From contig CP033051.1 in NCBI GenBank assembly GCA_003667865.1, positions 1,943,501 through 2,007,500 of the forward strand: a DNA stretch of 64,000 nt, given 5' to 3'. The translations under genes and the position numbers were made by a program. The stretch is from Rossellomorea marisflavi (GTDB taxonomy: Bacteria > Bacillota > Bacilli > Bacillales > Bacillaceae_B). Of the stretch, positions 17,219 through 25,521 are shown in pieces; the first letter of the stretch is position 1, and every line of letters starts with the position of its first letter. Below the pieces are notes generated by a model. It saw only the letters and a program-made list of their open reading frames with translations, did no database searches and had not been told where the DNA came from.

Positions 17219-17581
17219 ATGAAAGAATTACAGGCGTTTACAAAACAATACCAAAAAGAAATGGGCTGGGAAATTAGTAAGGAAGGATATGAGAATAGTA
17301 GAAGTTCATTGCTGAATAATTATATGTTATTAACTACCGAAGTTGCTGAAGTTGCCGAGGAGCTTCGTAAGGCATTTAACATGACAAACACCAGTGTGCA
17401 AAAAGGCATGGATGAGGAAGCAGCTTTTCAACAAGCGAAGGAACATATTACCGACGACATAGGGAAAGAACTAGCAGACTGTATAGCCTATTTAATGAAG
17501 TTTGCAAACTTTTTTGAAATAGATATGGAAGAGGGCTTCTATGCAAAGATGGAGGAAGTAAAGAAACGGAAAAACAAATGA
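17219..17581 (+). CDS. MazG-like nucleotide pyrophosphohydrolase
   Basis: 120-residue all-alpha NTP pyrophosphatase of the MazG-like type, likely hydrolysing unwanted (d)NTPs to the monophosphate plus pyrophosphate. The metal-binding pattern is visible: TTEVAEVAEELRKAF (ExxEE-type helix, near residue 43) and GKELADCIAYLMKF (ExxxD-type helix, near 88). Start ATG 17219 has TAGGAG 8 bases upstream; ATG 17198 is in frame but has no ribosome site. The stop codon overlaps the first base of a family A hairpin that probably terminates the transcript. Confidence 0.8.
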   Translation: MKELQAFTKQYQKEMGWEISKEGYENSRSSLLNNYMLLTTEVAEVAEELRKAFNMTNTSVQKGMDEEAAFQQAKEHITDDIGKELADCIAYLMKFANFFEIDMEEGFYAKMEEVKKRKNK

Positions 17582-17649
17582 AGCATGGGGACGGATCTCA
17601 TGCTTCTTTTCTATGTTCAAGGAAGCACGAGAAACGTCCCCACGCTTCA
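17580..17649. repeat. Double family A hairpin repeat
   Basis: First hairpin GAAGCATG...CATGCTTC with a T-run, then a second, GGAAGC...GCTTC. It begins inside the stop codon of the MazG-like gene and can serve as its terminator. Confidence 0.85.
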
Positions 17650-17659
17650 AAAAAACATA

Positions 17660-17711
17660 TTGATAATGGTTCTCATTAAAGGTATAATCAGTTTGTTGAT
17701 AATCATTTTCA
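17660..17711 (+). promoter_or_regulatory. Iron-responsive promoter with two Fur boxes
   Basis: Promoter TTGATA (17660-17665), 17 bp, TATAAT (17683-17688). Fur box 1, TGATAAT-G-GTTCTCA (17661-17675), covers the -35 and spacer. Fur box 2, TGATAAT-C-ATTTTCA (17697-17711), lies just downstream of the -10. Both fit the 7-1-7 TGATAAT-N-ATTATCA pattern with two and one mismatches. Confidence 0.85.
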
Positions 17712-17849
17712 AATAGTAAGATGCATTATTGTAGTGGCAATCCATAATACATATCTTTTCGGGACAAGCTACGGGCAATTGAAGAACTCACTGATACATG
17801 AAAAAAATATAGAAATGCACATGTGAATGGCATAATGGAGGAATTCAAG

Positions 17850-18863
17850 ATGAAGAAGTTTTTAGTTTTAACAATGACCGCTTTACTATTTTTTGTACTA
17901 GTAGCATGTAATCAGGACTCAAGTGAACCGGAAACAAATGATGACGCAACAAATACAGAATCAGAAAAGACTGCTGAAGAAACAGTTGAAGCAGTTAGTA
18001 TTGAACATGCTTTAGGAACGGCTACTTTTGAAGAGGTTCCTGAGAAAATTGTTGCGTTAGAATGGGTGTATGCTGAGGATCTATTAGCATTAGGTGTACA
18101 ACCTGTTGGAGTTGCGGATATTGAAGGCTATAAAGCATGGGTTAAAGTAGATGAGGAGCTTTCAAGTGAAGTAGTCGATGTTGGTACTCGCCAAGAGCCA
18201 AGTCTAGAAGCAATTGCTCAATTAGAGCCAGACTTAATTATTGCACCAAAGTCTCGTCATGAGGCAATTAAGGCTGATCTAGAAAAGATTGCTCCGACAT
18301 TATTCTTTGATGCGTATCCAACAGATGAAACCGTGAGTCAATATGATGAAATGGTAACGACATTTGAATCAATTGCTAAAGTGTTACGTAAAGAAGACGC
18401 TGCACAAACAGTATTAAATGATTTAAATGCAAAATATGATGAAGCAAAAGCATCAATCGAACAAGCAGGTCTTACGACGAATGAATTTGTTTTAACACAA
18501 GCATATAGTTCACAGCAAGCTCCTGTTCTACGTGTGTTCACGCCAAATGCAATGGTATCCGTTATTTTTGAAAAAATCGGCTTAAAAAATGCACATGAAG
18601 CAGAACAATTTGAAGTATATGGCTTCTCGACTTTAAATGTTGAGGCACTACCTGCATTAGAACAGGCAAACTTCTTCCATGTGGTACAAGAAGATGACAA
18701 TGTGTTTGAAAATCAATTAAAGGATAACCCAGTGTGGCAAAATCTTGATTTTGTTAAATCAGATCGTCTATATCCATTAGGTGGAGATGCTTGGTTATTT
18801 GGTGGGCCACTTTCAGCTAAAACGTTAGTAGATCGTGTTGTAACTGTAGTGGAGCAACAATAA
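17850..18863 (+). CDS. Iron-siderophore ABC transporter substrate-binding lipoprotein
   Basis: 337 residues. The lipoprotein signal peptide ends in LFFVLVAC, with Cys near residue 20, and is followed by an acidic linker. The mature part is a class III periplasmic-binding fold (FecB/FhuD type) starting VSIEHALGTATFEEVPEKIVAL, typical of ferric siderophore receptors, with EPSLEAIAQLEPDLIIAP in the first lobe. It would be anchored outside the membrane and hand iron complexes to the permease encoded next. ATG 17850 is preceded by GGAGG at 8 bases; upstream in-frame starts are unneeded. Regulation by Fur is read from the boxes at 17661-17711. Confidence 0.9.
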   Translation: MKKFLVLTMTALLFFVLVACNQDSSEPETNDDATNTESEKTAEETVEAVSIEHALGTATFEEVPEKIVALEWVYAEDLLALGVQPVGVADIEGYKAWVKVDEELSSEVVDVGTRQEPSLEAIAQLEPDLIIAPKSRHEAIKADLEKIAPTLFFDAYPTDETVSQYDEMVTTFESIAKVLRKEDAAQTVLNDLNAKYDEAKASIEQAGLTTNEFVLTQAYSSQQAPVLRVFTPNAMVSVIFEKIGLKNAHEAEQFEVYGFSTLNVEALPALEQANFFHVVQEDDNVFENQLKDNPVWQNLDFVKSDRLYPLGGDAWLFGGPLSAKTLVDRVVTVVEQQ

Positions 18864-20843
18864 ATGAAACAGTTCTTTTCAATAAAGTCCTCTAGTCTTT
18901 TTATAGGGGGCTTTATTCTATTACTTTTACTAAGTATGGTGCATCTTACTCAAGGGCAAGCAGATTACTCATTCCGGGTGTTATTTTCAGAGGTATGGCA
19001 GCAAGGACGCGTGCAGGATATTGTGATGAACTTGCGATTACCGAGAGTGGTCATGGGAATCCTTGCGGGGGGATCACTTGCAATCGCGGGACTTTTTTTA
19101 CAAACCTTAACAAAGAATCCCTTAGCCTCTGCCAGTACATTAGGAATTAATGCAGGAGCCTATTTATTTGTAATCGTTAGTACGATTTTTATCCCTTCTG
19201 TAATTGGAAAATACCCATTTGTTGTTTCGTTATTAGGAGCCACCTTTTCCGCATTACTTGTAATGGGACTCGTGGGGAAAGTGATGGATCCTGTTCGTGT
19301 TGCGTTGACTGGAATGATTGTGTCATTACTATTTTCATCCTTTACTGGTGCGCTTCAACTATTATTTGAAAATGAAACGAATGGGTTATTTTTATGGGGG
19401 GCTGGTACACTTATACAGCTCGATTGGTCTGGAGTACAGTTCTCATTTTTCTTCATTTTAATTGGTGTGATTTGTGCTCTATTAGTAGGGAAAAAACTGG
19501 ATCTTCTCACATTAGGTGATGATATTGCGATCTCTCTAGGGCAATCTGTCTTTAAGGTAAAAGCTATTTCCTGGATGACTGCGATCCTACTTTCTGCTGC
19601 TACAGTAAGTGTTGTAGGTCCCATTGGCTTTGTTGGCTTAATGGCCCCTCACATCGTCCGATTTTTAGGAATTGAAGGACACCGATTGATGGTTATTCAC
19701 TCCTTTTTATGGGGAGCGATTTTACTCGTTGGAGCCGATGTGCTCGCAAGGCTTGTAGCACCTGGACAAGAACTACCGGTAGGTGCGATGACAGCTTTAA
19801 TAGGTGGGCCATGGCTATTGTTTCTTGCTTATCAAGCTGGAAAGAAATATCAAAAGGGTGATGCACGTCTCGGCGGTTCGGAGCTACCAATCTCGTACCC
19901 TGTCATTTTAGGAAGTCTTTCTTTGCTATTATTTGTAACATTATTATTAGCAGTTTCATTTGGTGGAACAAGCTTTTTAACCATTGAGGAATGGTTTAAT
20001 GGAGCATTGACATCACCATTTATTATGAATTTCCGTATTCCTCGAATTTTAACTGCCTTTTTTGTAGGGATGATTTTAGCGATGAGTGGGGTCTTGTTAC
20101 AGGGGGTTCTTCGTAATCCATTGGGAGACCCTTCGGTGTTAGGGATTACCTCTGGTGGTGGGGCAGGAGCGATGATTTTTCTTGTGCTTTTTCCGTCTGT
20201 GTCCATCGCATTTCTACCGTTTGCAGCCTTATTGGGTTCACTTATTGCCATTACATTGATTTTACTCATAACATGGAAATCGCAATGGAACCCAGTGTTG
20301 CTCGCGCTTGTGGGGGTTGCTGTATCAGCAGTAGGATCTGCGATCATTCAGATCTTAGTTGTAAAAGCTAAGATTGGAGTGGCGCCCGCCTTGACCTGGC
20401 TGGCGGGTTCGACATACGCCAAAGGATGGGAAGAGCTTGAAATCGTATCCATTATTGCACTTCTAACCATTCCGTTCAGTATTCTTCTTTCAAAAAGACT
20501 TGATATCTTGTCCTTTGGAGATGATATCTCGTCAGGATTAGGGTTACATGTAACCAAAACCAAAATTACCGCTATTTTATTAGGTGTTATTATGGGTGCA
20601 GCAAGTGTCTCAATAGTCGGAACCATTGGTTTTATCGGTTTACTTGCTCCACACATGGCAAGAAGAATCGTTGGATTAGAGCATAAAAAAATTATTGTAG
20701 TCAGCATGCTACTAGGAGGCATTCTACTAGTCTTTGCTGATTTTATTGGAAGGCTTGTACTAGCGCCAAAAGAGATCCCATCTGGTCTTGTTGTGGCATT
20801 AATTGGGACACCTTACTTGCTTTATCTTTTAAGGCGGATTTAG
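18864..20843 (+). CDS. Fused double FecCD-type iron-siderophore permease
   Basis: 659 residues made of two tandem FecCD permease halves. Half 1 is about 1-325, with LRLPRVVMGILAGGSLAIAG and GPIGFVGLMAPHIVRFL. Half 2 is about 335-659, with RIPRILTAFFVGMILAMSG and GTIGFIGLLAPHMARRIVG. Together they would form the full transmembrane channel usually built from two proteins, as in FhuB. The start ATG follows the lipoprotein stop directly (GTGGAG about 9 bases upstream), so the two are co-translated. No ATPase gene follows; as in several Bacillus siderophore systems, an ATPase encoded elsewhere is probably shared. Confidence 0.9.
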   Translation: MKQFFSIKSSSLFIGGFILLLLLSMVHLTQGQADYSFRVLFSEVWQQGRVQDIVMNLRLPRVVMGILAGGSLAIAGLFLQTLTKNPLASASTLGINAGAYLFVIVSTIFIPSVIGKYPFVVSLLGATFSALLVMGLVGKVMDPVRVALTGMIVSLLFSSFTGALQLLFENETNGLFLWGAGTLIQLDWSGVQFSFFFILIGVICALLVGKKLDLLTLGDDIAISLGQSVFKVKAISWMTAILLSAATVSVVGPIGFVGLMAPHIVRFLGIEGHRLMVIHSFLWGAILLVGADVLARLVAPGQELPVGAMTALIGGPWLLFLAYQAGKKYQKGDARLGGSELPISYPVILGSLSLLLFVTLLLAVSFGGTSFLTIEEWFNGALTSPFIMNFRIPRILTAFFVGMILAMSGVLLQGVLRNPLGDPSVLGITSGGGAGAMIFLVLFPSVSIAFLPFAALLGSLIAITLILLITWKSQWNPVLLALVGVAVSAVGSAIIQILVVKAKIGVAPALTWLAGSTYAKGWEELEIVSIIALLTIPFSILLSKRLDILSFGDDISSGLGLHVTKTKITAILLGVIMGAASVSIVGTIGFIGLLAPHMARRIVGLEHKKIIVVSMLLGGILLVFADFIGRLVLAPKEIPSGLVVALIGTPYLLYLLRRI

Positions 20844-20852
20844 TGGTTTTAG

Positions 20853-20924
20853 GGAAGCGTGGGGACGGATCTCATGCTTCTTTTGTTTGTTTAAGGAAGC
20901 GCGAGATCCGTCCCCGCGCTTTCT
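20853..20924. repeat. Double family A hairpin repeat
   Basis: GGAAGCGTGGGGACGGATC...CATGCTTCTTTT followed by GGAAGCGCGAGATCCGTCC...GCGCTTTC. It lies between the permease and the esterase, so read-through of the esterase may be reduced. Confidence 0.85.
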
Positions 20925-20947
20925 CCATAAAGAAAGGAGATTTCTGT

Positions 20948-21712
20948 ATGTACCGTTATTTGTTGCAGTCAGAGTATACGAACACAAATTATGATATTAC
21001 TGTTTTTGTGCCAGAAACTGAGGTACCGGAGAACGGATTTCCAGTCATTTATGTACTCGATGGTCTATCATACTATCGTTTTGTACGTGATGGTATAAGA
21101 TTACAGCATGTAAACAATAAGAAAACAGGAGTAAACGCAGCGATTGTGGTGGGAATTGCCCATAAAAAAGAAGAGATGCGGGAAAAACGCTTTCTAGAAT
21201 TTACGGCACCATCAGAACTGCTCGTTGTAGCAGAGCATGCAAAAGGGAAGATTCCAGAAGAATTTGGTGGTGCGGAACGGTTCCTTGCTTTTATAGAAAA
21301 AGAACTAAAGCCAATGATTGAGAGTGAATTTACTATAGATAAAAGAGCTCAGTCACTATTTGGTCATTCCTTAGGTGGATATTTTGCTTTGTGGTGCTTA
21401 TTCAATCATTCGGCTACTTTTGATACATACTTAGCAATCAGTCCGTCTGTTTGGTGGAATGATAAAGAGTTAGTAACGATGTGCAAGAAATATTTAGCAA
21501 GGCAAGAAGAGTCAGATCGAACGGATGAGAAGGGATTATTTATTGCAGTTGGGGAAAAGGAACGTTTATTAGTAGAGCAATCGAAAGAAATTGTGACACT
21601 ATTTGAGGAACAACAGCTCCCAATTGAGTACTATGTAGCACCTGATGAAAATCATGCCTCTGTTGTACCGACCGTCATGAGTCGAGCTTTGAGGTTTGGT
21701 TCACGTTGGTGA
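20948..21712 (+). CDS. Ferri-siderophore esterase-like alpha/beta hydrolase (BesA/IroE type)
   Basis: 254-residue putative esterase (PF00756-like fold), probably cytoplasmic as no signal peptide is seen. The nucleophile elbow is GHSLGGYFALW near residue 140, the catalytic His is in DENHASVV near 238, and SPSVWWNDKE matches the BesA/IroE group that opens ferric triscatecholate siderophores to release iron. Placement after the iron-uptake genes supports that role. The start is ATG 20948 with AAAGGAG about 8 bases upstream; the longer frame from 20843 just translates the repeat. An ordinary feruloyl-type esterase is the alternative. Confidence 0.8.
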   Translation: MYRYLLQSEYTNTNYDITVFVPETEVPENGFPVIYVLDGLSYYRFVRDGIRLQHVNNKKTGVNAAIVVGIAHKKEEMREKRFLEFTAPSELLVVAEHAKGKIPEEFGGAERFLAFIEKELKPMIESEFTIDKRAQSLFGHSLGGYFALWCLFNHSATFDTYLAISPSVWWNDKELVTMCKKYLARQEESDRTDEKGLFIAVGEKERLLVEQSKEIVTLFEEQQLPIEYYVAPDENHASVVPTVMSRALRFGSRW

Positions 21713-21729
21713 TGTGTGGATCATGGGCG

Positions 21730-21885
21730 GGAAGCATGGGGACGGATCTCATGCTTCTTTTCGATTGTTTAAGGAAGCGCAAGAAGCGTCCCACTGCTTC
21801 CACATTTGCTATAATGTAGATGCGGGGACGGATCTCATGCTTCTTTCAATGTCTAAGAAAACACAAGAACCGGCTCACTGCTTCC
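21730..21885. repeat. Two consecutive family A repeat units
   Basis: Unit 1 at 21730-21801 is a full double hairpin. Unit 2 at 21821-21885 is a decayed copy. They are separated by a TATAATG-containing spacer. No gene is seen here. Confidence 0.8.
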
Positions 21886-21911
21886 CTAAACAAGTAAGGA
21901 GGTAGTATTGG

Positions 21912-23378
21912 ATGGATCAACAAATAGTACATGACTACTTCGTATTATTAATTGCGCTATTATTAATTATTGGGGTCATCACCACAAAATTCTCAACTAG
22001 ACTTGGTGTACCAGCACTTGTATTATTTATCATAGTTGGGATGCTAGCAGGCAGTGATGGTTTAGGATTTGTTTACTTTGATAATGCAAAAGTTGCTCAA
22101 CTTATCGGTGTGATCGCATTAGTCATTATCCTCTTTGAAGGTGGATTGCAAACCAAATACTCCACGGTTCGATCTGTTGCCAAGCCTTCACTATCTTTGG
22201 CCACAATCGGAGTTCTTGTTACAACAAGTGTCGTTGCTGTTGCAGCGAAGTTTATATTAGGTTTCTCATGGCTAGAAGGGTTTTTATTTGGTGCCATCGT
22301 AGGATCTACAGATGCAGCAGCAGTTTTTGCAGTATTAAAGGGAGAGAATGTAAAGAAGAAGCTCGGATCTACACTTGAAGTGGAGTCAGGAACAAATGAT
22401 CCAATGGCCGTTTTTCTTACGATTTCTTTTATTGAATTACTCATTCATAAGGACTCATCTTATCTCTTATTAGTGGGCTCGTTCTTTTGGCAAATGGGAA
22501 TAGGGCTTGTTCTAGGATTGCTCTTCGGGAAACTGGGTTCTTTTTCAATTAATAGAATTAACCTAGATTCAAGTGGATTATATCCAGTCTTTGCGCTAGC
22601 ATTTGCGCTCTTAGCCTATAGCTTTACGGACCTAGTGAACGCTAGTGGGTTATTAGCCGTTTATGTTACCGCTATCGTTATTGGAAATGGTGAGTTAACA
22701 TATCGTCACTCCATTTTTCGGTTTAATGAAGGTTTTGCCTGGATGATGCAAATTTTAATGTTCATCATACTGGGGCTTCTAGTGTTTCCAACACAGCTAT
22801 TTACATTTGACGTTGCTATAAAGGGAGTATTTCTTTCGATTATACTCATCGTGATTGCAAGGCCGATTGCTGTATTTTTAGCAATTCCTAAGATGGGTTT
22901 TAGTGCAAAAGAGAAAGTATTTTTATCTTGGGCTGGCTTAAGAGGAGCGGTACCAATCGTTCTAGCAACATTCCCAATGATTGCTGGCTTAGAAAACTCA
23001 CAAATGATCTTTAATGTAGTCTTTTTCGTTGTACTAATTTCTGCACTAGTACAGGGATCGACCATTTCAATGTTTGCAAACAAACTAGGACTAACTGGAC
23101 CAAAGAAAGTGGAGCCTGTACATTCACTAGAGCTCGTTTCGATTGGAAAAGCCAATGCGGAAATTATTGAATATGAAGTGAATGAAGAGACTTCTGTTCT
23201 TGGTAAAAAAATCTCAAGTATAAACTTTCCAAAGGATGTATTAATCAATGCCGTCATAAGAGATGGAGAGCTAGTAACACCTGGAGGAAATACAGAAATT
23301 CTCCTAGGCGATATACTCTATATCCTAGTTTCAAGGAAGAGTAAAAAAGAACTTAATCAGCTTTTTCAAGATCATTAG
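21912..23378 (+). CDS. CPA1-type K+/H+ (cation/proton) antiporter with TrkA-C domain
   Basis: 488 residues. About twelve membrane helices make up residues 5-390; the core carries GAIVGSTDAAAVFAVL and ESGTNDPMAVF, the Asp pair expected at the transport site of NhaP/CvrA antiporters. The C-terminal soluble TrkA-C/RCK-C domain is about 400-485 (LGKKISSINFPKDVLINAVIRDGE, GDILYILVSRKSK), typical of K+/H+ antiporters gated by ligand. AAGGAGG lies 9 bases before ATG 21912. It is monocistronic, between family A repeats. Transport of K+ rather than Na+ is inferred from the RCK-C domain. Confidence 0.88.
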   Translation: MDQQIVHDYFVLLIALLLIIGVITTKFSTRLGVPALVLFIIVGMLAGSDGLGFVYFDNAKVAQLIGVIALVIILFEGGLQTKYSTVRSVAKPSLSLATIGVLVTTSVVAVAAKFILGFSWLEGFLFGAIVGSTDAAAVFAVLKGENVKKKLGSTLEVESGTNDPMAVFLTISFIELLIHKDSSYLLLVGSFFWQMGIGLVLGLLFGKLGSFSINRINLDSSGLYPVFALAFALLAYSFTDLVNASGLLAVYVTAIVIGNGELTYRHSIFRFNEGFAWMMQILMFIILGLLVFPTQLFTFDVAIKGVFLSIILIVIARPIAVFLAIPKMGFSAKEKVFLSWAGLRGAVPIVLATFPMIAGLENSQMIFNVVFFVVLISALVQGSTISMFANKLGLTGPKKVEPVHSLELVSIGKANAEIIEYEVNEETSVLGKKISSINFPKDVLINAVIRDGELVTPGGNTEILLGDILYILVSRKSKKELNQLFQDH

Positions 23379-23450
23379 GAAGCGTGGGGACGGATCTCAT
23401 GCTTCCTTTTTCTATGTTTAAGGAAGCGCAAGAAGCGTCCCGCTGCTTCT
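23378..23450. repeat. Double family A hairpin repeat
   Basis: GGAAGCGTG...CATGCTTCCTTTTT, then AGGAAGCGCAAGAAGCGTCC...GCTTCT. It starts at the antiporter stop codon and is one of the best-preserved copies. Confidence 0.85.
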
Positions 23451-23487
23451 TTAAAACAATACAAAAATTTAAATAACTCTTTATTTT

Positions 23488-23542
23488 ATATATCACATTG
23501 TGATATATTACTTTTAGATATATGTATCATAATGTGATATAT
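23488..23542 (+). promoter_or_regulatory. Two palindromic operators for the PadR regulator
   Basis: A perfect 10+1+10 palindrome, ATATATCACA-T-TGTGATATAT (23488-23508), and an imperfect second copy, ATGTATCATA-A-TGTGATATAT (23522-23542). Their centres are 34 bp apart, just upstream of the PadR start. PadR proteins bind such sites to repress their own operon. Confidence 0.75.
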
Positions 23543-23568
23543 CTAAAAAAGATATAGAGGGTGATTAA

Positions 23569-23886
23569 TTGAATAAAACAGAGCAATTAACAGACTCGAT
23601 GTTCAATATTATGGCTGCTTTAACGAAACCGAGACATGGCTACGCTATTATGAACCTCATTGAAGAAACAACAAAGGGTGCAATTTCAATAGGACCGGCA
23701 TCCATGTACACAATTATTAAAAAACTATTAAAACAAGAATGGATTTATTTGCATGATGGATCTGACTCAAGGCGTAAAACATACCTGCTTACTGAGAAGG
23801 GCAGAGACGTTTTAGAAGAAGAGTTAAAGCTAAGAAAGCGGATGATTCAATTAGCGGAAACTGGATTGAGGGAGGAAGAAGAATGA
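23569..23886 (+). CDS. PadR-family transcriptional regulator
   Basis: 105 residues, the compact PadR subtype. The winged HTH includes KPRHGYAIMNLIEETTKGAI, then SIGPASMYTIIKKLLKQEWI, a wing with DSRRKTYLLTEKGRDVL and a short C-terminal dimer helix. The start is TTG 23569 with AGAGGG about 7 bases upstream. It overlaps the DUF2812 gene by four bases, so the two are translationally coupled. Two palindromes upstream indicate autoregulation. Confidence 0.88.
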   Translation: MNKTEQLTDSMFNIMAALTKPRHGYAIMNLIEETTKGAISIGPASMYTIIKKLLKQEWIYLHDGSDSRRKTYLLTEKGRDVLEEELKLRKRMIQLAETGLREEEE

Positions 23887-24599
23887 CGAAATCAAAGTAT
23901 ATAATGTCAAAAGGATTAGCTTTCTCAGAGGATAAAGACATGGAAAGATTACATCGACTTTCCTTGAAGGGATGGCATGTAAGTCGATTTTCGTTTATGG
24001 GGTATTCACTAGAAAAAGGAGAAAGTACAGAGTATATATACAGTCTTGATTATCGTTCATTGAAAGAGGGGGAAGAAGAGGAATACTTGGACTTTTTTTC
24101 ATCTTCTGGATGGTCGCATATTGCCTCAGAAGGGAATATACATTTATTTCGTGCACATCCTGGCACAGTACCCATTTATAGTGACCGTGACACAACGGTT
24201 GAAAAATATGAGAATGTAACACGTTCTATGAATGGCTTCTCCATTCCGTTACTTGCACTAACAATGATTGCATGGATAGTGGCTTTGATAAGCTCTGGTG
24301 CTATAAAATCAATACTTCAAATAACAGCTAGTATTCTCAGTGGATTCTCTATATTAACAGTATGGACTATAATCGCAACATATATGAACAAGTGGAAGGT
24401 AAAGGGGAATAAGGGATCTATTATGCTAGTAAAAGTGATAGGATTTCTCTTATTATGTACTTCTATTATAATAATGGCATTTGTCACCGACTCAGACAGT
24501 AACGTTCGACTAGTAGCATCTATGGTAATCGGGGCAATCGCATTTCCATCTGCTATATGGGTATTCATGTCAGTCCTTAGTAAAACAGCCCAAAAGTAG
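23883..24599 (+). CDS. DUF2812 membrane protein, partner of PadR
   Basis: 238 residues. The N-terminal soluble DUF2812 part (about 1-95: GLAFSEDKDMERLHRLSLKGW, GWSHIASEGNIHLFRA) is followed by four membrane helices (about 117-135, 142-162, 180-198 and 205-228). DUF2812 proteins are repeatedly found just after PadR genes; their biochemical role is unknown, with envelope stress sensing often supposed. The ATG overlaps the PadR stop (ATGA). Confidence 0.82.
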   Translation: MTKSKYIMSKGLAFSEDKDMERLHRLSLKGWHVSRFSFMGYSLEKGESTEYIYSLDYRSLKEGEEEEYLDFFSSSGWSHIASEGNIHLFRAHPGTVPIYSDRDTTVEKYENVTRSMNGFSIPLLALTMIAWIVALISSGAIKSILQITASILSGFSILTVWTIIATYMNKWKVKGNKGSIMLVKVIGFLLLCTSIIIMAFVTDSDSNVRLVASMVIGAIAFPSAIWVFMSVLSKTAQK

Positions 24600-24606
24600 G
24601 AAGCAT

Positions 24607-24681
24607 GGGAAAGCGTGGGGACGGATCTCGTGCTTCCTTTTTCTATGTTTAAGGAAGCGCAAGAAGCGTCCCGCTGCTTCC
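24607..24681. repeat. Double family A hairpin repeat
   Basis: AAGCGTGGGGACGGATC...CGTGCTTCC with T-run, then AGGAAGCGCAAGAAGCGTCC...GCTTCC. It follows the DUF2812 stop. Confidence 0.85.
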
Positions 24682-24755
24682 AGGATTAAATTGGAAAAAG
24701 AAAATTTATTTTGTAACCATTTTCATATATAGACAAAGAAGGTGATTTTCTGTAA

Positions 24756-24782
24756 CCTTAGTAAGTCTTATTACTAAGGAGG
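24756..24782 (+). promoter_or_regulatory. Hairpin that pairs part of the acetate-transporter ribosome site
   Basis: Perfect 9-bp stem CCTTAGTAA (24756-24764) / TTACTAAGG (24771-24779) with a 6-nt loop. The right arm includes the first four bases of the AAGGAGG ribosome site (24776-24782). There is no T-run, so it is not a terminator. It may modulate translation. Confidence 0.6.
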
Positions 24783-24795
24783 AATTACACAACTA

Positions 24796-25416
24796 ATGAC
24801 AAATCATCAAAACCATACATCTGTAAAAGTGGTAACGGCGGATCCGTCGGCACTAGGCTTATTTGGACTAGCAATGGTTACCCTTGTAGCATCATCACAA
24901 AAATTAGGATTAACAGAAGGGACAGCATTAATCTTGCCATGGGCTTTCTTCTTAGGTGGACTGGCACAATTAATCGCATCCCTTTTAGATTCAAAGCATA
25001 ATAATGTATTTGGAACAACAGCTTTCGGCGCATTTGGACTATTCTGGTTTGGAGTTGGGACATCATGGCTGATTACATCTGGAGCTTTAGGTGAACACTT
25101 ACTTGCCATTGCCGACCCAAAACAGCTAGGTGTTGCCTTCGTAGGGTACTTAATCTTCAGTTTGTTTATGACAGTAGGGGCTATGGGCACTCATAAAGTC
25201 CTGTTCTTTATTTTTGTACTGATTGATTTCTTATTTATTGGACTATCATTAAGTTCATTTGATATTATGTATGAATTTACGCATATGCTAGCGGCGATTT
25301 CAGAGCTACTGATTGCTTTATTATCGTTCTATGGTTCTGCTGCAGCTGTTTTAAATAGTCATTTTGGACAAGTGGTTTTACCGGTGGGGAAACCTTTTGG
25401 TGTGTTTAAGAAGTAG
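24796..25416 (+). CDS. Acetate uptake transporter family (SatP/YaaH/GPR1) protein
   Basis: 206 residues with six membrane helices, the size and fold of the AceTr family (acetate/succinate-proton symport). The family entry motif appears as DPSALGLFGLA near residue 17; narrow-pore residues are in the GTTAFGAFGLFWFG stretch. ATG 24796 lies 13 bases after AAGGAGG, longer than usual, and the ribosome site is partly inside a hairpin. It is followed immediately by a family A repeat. Acetate is the best substrate guess. Confidence 0.85.
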   Translation: MTNHQNHTSVKVVTADPSALGLFGLAMVTLVASSQKLGLTEGTALILPWAFFLGGLAQLIASLLDSKHNNVFGTTAFGAFGLFWFGVGTSWLITSGALGEHLLAIADPKQLGVAFVGYLIFSLFMTVGAMGTHKVLFFIFVLIDFLFIGLSLSSFDIMYEFTHMLAAISELLIALLSFYGSAAAVLNSHFGQVVLPVGKPFGVFKK

Positions 25417-25510
25417 GGGGACGGACCTCCTGCTTTTTTTTATGGATAAAGAAACTACAGAATGTCTCTTTTTATACTTCAGGAAGCACAAGGTCCGTCC
25501 CCGTGCTTCC
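25416..25510. repeat. Diverged family A repeat
   Basis: GGGGGACGGACCTCCTGC with T8, then AGGAAGCACAAGGTCCGTCC...GTGCTTCC. It lies between convergent genes and could terminate both. Confidence 0.75.
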
Positions 25511-25521
25511 CATGTTTGTCG

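Noticed and set aside
20843..20947. N-terminal extension of the siderophore esterase frame
   Set aside because: It translates a family A hairpin and has no ribosome site; ATG 20948 with AAAGGAG is much better.
21696..21905. 69-codon open frame before the antiporter
   Set aside because: It lies entirely across family A repeats, with no ribosome site or protein-like composition.
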